Of a stretch of DNA of 64,000 nucleotides, positions 60,170 to 64,000 are shown one piece after another. A program made the translations under genes and the position numbers. Below the pieces are notes generated by a model. That model had not been told where the DNA came from. It worked only from the letters and a program-made list of their open reading frames with translations, and made no database searches. Source of the DNA: Limnanthes douglasii subsp. nivea (taxonomy: Eukaryota; Streptophyta; Magnoliopsida; Brassicales; Limnanthaceae); the NCBI GenBank assembly GCA_036936605.1, contig JAUPFV010000001.1:164510643-164574642 (forward strand), read 5' to 3'. Numbering within the stretch: position 1 is the first letter of the stretch; every line of letters begins with the position of its first letter.

Positions 60170-60735
60170 TGTTTCTATTACTTGTAATATTTTACCATGA
60201 TAAAATATGATTTTGGTTTAAAAAATAATAACAAACACTTGTAATATTTATAACGAAATCACAATAATAATAATCAAAATGTAATAATAAAATGACAACC
60301 ATATAACTAGTAATATTTTACCATCATAAGGTATAATGCTGGTTTAAAAAATAATAACAACACTACTACTATTTAAAACCAAGTCATAATAATAATAATA
60401 TTCAAAATATAATATTAAAATTATAACCATAAAACTTGCAGTATTTTAACATGATAAGATATGGTCTTGGTTTATAACATAATATCAACACTTTTAATAT
60501 ATAAAACCAAAACATAATAATAATATTCAAAATGTAATAATAACATTATAACCTTAAAAGTATATTTAAAATTTTGGTTTATGAAATAATTACAACACTT
60601 TAAATATTAATAACCAAATCACAATAATACTAACCAAAATGTAATAATAAATTTATAATCATATAAATTATAAAATATTTTTTAAATATAACTTAAGATA
60701 TGATTTTGGTTTATAACCATATAATAATCAAAATT
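60170..60735. repeat. Tandem array of about 126 bp units, four to five copies
   Basis: CTTGTAATATTTTACCATGA, GATTTTGGTTTA, AACAACACTT, AACCAAATCACAATAATA and CAAAATGTAATAATA recur in that order at about 60181, 60307, 60435, 60557 and 60665. Confidence 0.8.
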
Positions 60736-60777
60736 TAAATAGGTCTAATAGGTAACATAATAATAATAATAATAATA

Positions 60778-60965
60778 ATAATTTAAACAGGTCTGACAGA
60801 TTACAGGTATAACAGGTTGCAGGTCTGGCAGGTTACTGCTTATGCAGGTCTAACAGGTAAACAAGTCTGGCAGGTTGCAGGTTGTAGGTATAACAGGCTA
60901 GGTCTGCAGGTACCTATTTAAATTTTGACAGGTACCCATTTGTTCCTGGCAGATCCAGACCCATT
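60778..60965 (+). repeat. Subterminal AGGTCTGRCAGGT repeats
   Basis: Many copies of CAGGTCTGGCAGGT, CAGGTCTAACAGGT and GTATAACAGG lie within 190 bp of the right end. Related copies in the same direction lie near the left end (58090-58145). Subterminal repeats of this kind commonly bind hAT transposase. Confidence 0.7.
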
Positions 60966-61025
60966 TGCCACCACTACAAGTAACACACATTCTTTGTGTT
61001 TGATCGTAATTAGGAGTAATGGAGA

Positions 61026-61412
61026 TGACTTTTGGTGTGGATTTATTTTACACTGAGGGTAATTATGTCAAGCGTTTTGAAAAGTGTTTAGAGTATTAAA
61101 TGTTTGGGTGTTTTATAGTGAGAGATTTAAGCTGCCTGGTTGTATTAAATGTTCATTACCCCATTAATGAAAGTAATTAAGGATTTTTATACCCTTAATT
61201 ATGGACTCATGGGCTTTCAGATCAAATCATGAAACCGAGTCAAGTTTAAAGACCCATTTATTTAATAAGCTGATTAGCATCTAGGTTAGTCAAAAAGTGT
61301 TTAATTATTTTATATTTTTGTCCTGTCCAGATAGTTCATTGGGCAGTTTATGTCTGAATTGCCCTTTCCCAGAAATCTTAGTAAGCAGTGGTGCATTTAT
61401 CCAGACTCATCA
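61026..61412 (-). repeat. Second copy of the gypsy 3' LTR
   Basis: Homologous to 3759-4167: ACTGAGGGTAATT, CTGCCTGGTTGTATT, TATACCCTTA and AAAGACCCAT are shared in order. A minus TATA box (TATAAAAA, plus 61184-61191) is conserved and the edge reads ACTCATCA at 61405-61412. Minus-strand AAAAAAAGG lies just to the right as a polypurine tract. The orientation is the same as the first copy. Confidence 0.65.
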
Positions 61413-61832
61413 GTAGCCTTTTTTTAGGCTTTGTAAAAAATATTTGGCATGACTAAAAACAAATTCACTTAGTTAGTAACGATATTTTTGGACCCGTTCG
61501 TGTGTCTGGTTCGAGGTTTGTCCAGACTGATTTCTCTAAGAGTTTTTTTGGATCGTGGGATACATGTCGCATTTTGATTCGACCTACCAGCCGTTTTTAC
61601 CTAGATCGGCGCTCCTACTAAACCTAAAAAGTAACATCTGCATTTAATATTTCCCACGTCAGCGCCGTCTTTAATCATTGCTCGAATCTCTTCGTCTTCT
61701 CCTACGTATCAATTGTTTTTTTCCACTGATATATATAAACCATTTTCTATCACTGTTTCATTATCTTCATTACTCTACAAATCTTTTACACAGCTTTCAC
61801 CATTTCTTTCAAAATTGTTCTTGGTTAGTTTT

Positions 61833-64000
61833 ATGTTCACGGCTAGAAAAGCTCTAGTAAAAGACGGCTGGTTGAATATGTCCGAATTAGAATAGGCAAA
61901 GAAAGTTGAACGAGAGAGGCAGATTGCTGCTGGGCTCCCAGTATCCCCAAGCGACAAATCTGAGAAACCATCCCAAGAGGCCGATCAAGGATCATCTTCT
62001 ACCAGAAATCCAAAACCCAAACGTCTATTCAAACCAAACCTTTCACCAATCCCATCAGGCTCCTCCGTTCAGGAGTCCCAACCTTCTACTATCCAAGAAA
62101 AAGCAGTATCAAGCATTAGAAAACCCTCCCCTTTCATAGCCATGGGATCTGATATTGAAAAATCTCCAGGGAAATCCAATCCACGCCGGATGACTCACTT
62201 GGTAAAATCCCAAGCGACTCCCTCACAATTAAAGCCCTCCAAACCGGAGGCCTCTAAATTAGCATCCAAAGATAAACCCTCCGGATCAGAAATATATATA
62301 AGAGCTCCAAAAGATAAGCCCTCCGGACCGGAGGCATCCAAAGTAGCTTCTCAAACGAAGTCCTCCTAACTGAGCCCCAACCAGACACCAGGCCTTTGGA
62401 AAAAACTGGTGCTCAATCATCCGGGCCGACCATGGAGCTAGAGGCTAACATCCTTCCATCCATAAAAACTGCAAAACCTTCCACAGTGATGGAAGAAGTG
62501 ATGAAGGATAGTATCAAAGATGCCCCCTTTGAAACTGAAGCCTCAGGTCAAACTGGGGATGCTGCCGCTGAAAGGAAAGGGAAAGGCAAAGTGAAGGTTG
62601 GAGTGGCTCATCCGGATCTCCCGGAGTGCTTGGAGGGCAAGATAGGGCCTTGCTTTCTGAAAGTCAATACGAAGTACTTGTTGTCCATGCAGAATATAAA
62701 CTATGTTTATACTCATACTGCCGAGTTGGGCCGGATCCGGACTAAGTGGGGGATCCCAGAGTCAGTGAATGTGAGGATTCCTGTCACTCCAGAGACTCCA
62801 ATAGACTGAAAACTTAATGACATTGTCATCTACAGTGAGCTGTTCAACTGGGGGCTCAAATTCCCCTTAGACTCAGAGATCGTCAGGTATTTTCACTTGA
62901 TAAAGCTTTTCCCAAGCCAGTTAAGTCCAAAAACTTCGTACTCCCTCCTTTCCTGCATAATGGCATCGAGGTTGTCCGACATCCCTCTCCCTATGGAGCA
63001 ATTTTCCGCTGTGGCAAGTCTGTGCAAGAATCACCACATCCCATTCTATCACCACAACTCGGGAAAAAATTTCAAAGTGGTAGATGATCTGTTGTAGTCG
63101 GAGAAGAATTGGAGAACTCAGTTCTTATTCATCAGTGGGTCGTGGGAAAATGGGAGAAAGATCAAGGCCAATACTAACCCTAGTATGCTTACTAGCAGGT
63201 GGAAGAGTACAAGTAAGCTCTTAAATTTTGTTTTTCATTCTTTTTTTTACAAACATCCCACTTCTGATCATTTATTACTTCTTTTTCAGTATTACCGAAG
63301 GAGTATACCGGATATCTGGAAGAGGGGCAGACTACATGTGCCAAGCTGAATGCGTGGGCTGCAGAGTGTTGGGGGAACGCCTTCCACAACTGTTTTACTG
63401 CTGGCAATATGGTGAGATCTCATCTGTAGAACATCACAGGCCGGAGAGATCTCACATGGGAAGAATTGACCACACCCCTCCCCCAGCTGTCATCCTCAAA
63501 TGGACAAAGGAAAAGATGGTAAACTGGTCTTGCTCTCTAGAGCCAAAGTTCCCAACAAGATGAAGGGAAAGAAGAAAAATGCTGCAACAGAGGCGGTTCG
63601 GGCTGCAGCAGAAGAGATCGGTCCGGGGAACCCAAGAGGGATCGATGCTATCTTGCTCAAGGTAGTTGAAGATGAGACTGTTAAGGAGGCAGGTGAATCG
63701 CAAAACCCACCAAGGACCCTAAAAAGGACCGAAAGATGGGAGCAAGCAGCGATGAGAGGGCTGCTAAGAAGAAAAATGTCACCTTAGGGGAAGAAGTAAT
63801 CCTTCACCCTTCAGAGCCTCTACCTCCAGTAGACCCAACTGATCCCACCTTTGCAGAGAAGATTCCCACTGGGCTGCACTTCGGAGAACACCCCAGAGGA
63901 GAGATTGATGGAGTAGACATCAGTGCCTTCCAAGACATTGATCTTTATTTCAATGATTCTGGAAAGATGACTTCGCTGGCCCCTACCGTCCTTCAAGCTT
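61833..64000 (+). pseudogene. Second copy of the antisense gypsy gene, decayed, cut by window end
   Basis: It begins MFTARKALVKDGWLNMSELE and then meets TAG at 61893-61895. It continues with the Ser/Pro-rich region, PF04195-like motifs (HPDLPECLEGKIGPCF, RTKWGIPES, FNWGLKFPLDSEI, MASRLSDIPLPMEQF) and a GTAAGC...TTTTCAG intron (about 63214-63289). The intron sits at the same codon and phase as in the 4610-7299 copy. Exon 2 starts ILPKEYTGYL. Further stops (62367, 62807, 63094, 63427) and frame changes make it non-coding. The integrase and gag of this copy would lie beyond 64000. Confidence 0.85.

Larger units (their letters stand above)
58076..60976 (+). mobile_element. hAT-like non-autonomous element (about 2.9 kb)
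   Basis: The right end is CCCATTTGCCACCACTA, the typical inverted end of plant hAT elements (TAGTGGTGGCAAATGGG on the other strand). The left end is TAGTGATATGATCC and shares only the outer TAGTG. Candidate 8-bp target duplications are CAAGTTAC (58068-58075) and CAAGTAAC (60977-60984), with one mismatch. AGGTCTGGCAGGT/AGGTCTAACAGGT subterminal repeats occur near both ends. Inside are two tandem arrays and a promoter-like region before a 60-codon ORF. Confidence 0.6.

Overview
This is a plant nuclear DNA window, almost certainly from a eudicot. It has one intact intron-rich plant gene, AT-rich spacers and many nested plant transposons (Ty3/gypsy Tat-type, Ty1/copia, L1-type LINE, Mutator-like elements, hAT, TRIM). 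I could not assign a species. I saw no prokaryotic operons, CRISPR arrays, rRNA or tRNA genes. Coordinates and exon joins were read by eye.

Layout. 1-3758: AT-rich, gene-free, with a 29-30 bp minisatellite and a CA microsatellite. 3759-13492: a minus-strand Ty3/gypsy element with its 3' LTR on the left, then integrase, RNase H, RT, protease and gag running to the right. An antisense two-exon gene (869 codons, frame open) lies between the 3' LTR and integrase. The 5' end of the element is missing. 13512-about 22430: a Mutator-like element with a captured, degenerate Ulp1 (SUMO-protease-like) gene on plus and a MURA transposase on minus, converging. Its introns and spacers hold 13 exact copies of a 20-bp dyad, TTCGCA-N8-TGCGAA. 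23341-31404: the one clearly functional host gene, a 16-exon SAC-domain phosphoinositide phosphatase of 804 aa. 32312-39623: a second Mutator-like composite with a dead FAR1-like transposase plus OTU domain (plus), a plant-mobile-domain gene (minus), a SANT-like ORF and a small ORF. It has 13-bp inverted ends and its own dyad, ACGCCA-N5/6-TGGCGT. 40620-47480: an AT-rich satellite of about 180-190 bp split by a decayed L1-type LINE. 47480-49700: AT-rich DNA with a foldback. 49740-53050: decayed minus-strand Ty1/copia. 53140-55300: internally deleted Ty3/gypsy relic. 55629-56259: unidentified pseudogene. 56649-58067: a complete TRIM retrotransposon with target-site duplication, LTRs, PBS and polypurine tract. 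58076-60976: a hAT-like non-autonomous element holding two tandem arrays. 61026-64000: a second, decayed copy of the gypsy 3' LTR and antisense gene, cut by the window end.

Themes. Most premature stops in the transposon genes are explained by single C-to-T or G-to-A changes (Gln or Trp codons to stop), as expected of long-methylated, silenced DNA. The most unusual signals are the two element-specific dyad families, which lie outside coding exons, and the still-open antisense gene inside an otherwise dead retrotransposon, a second copy of which keeps the same intron position and a related upstream region.
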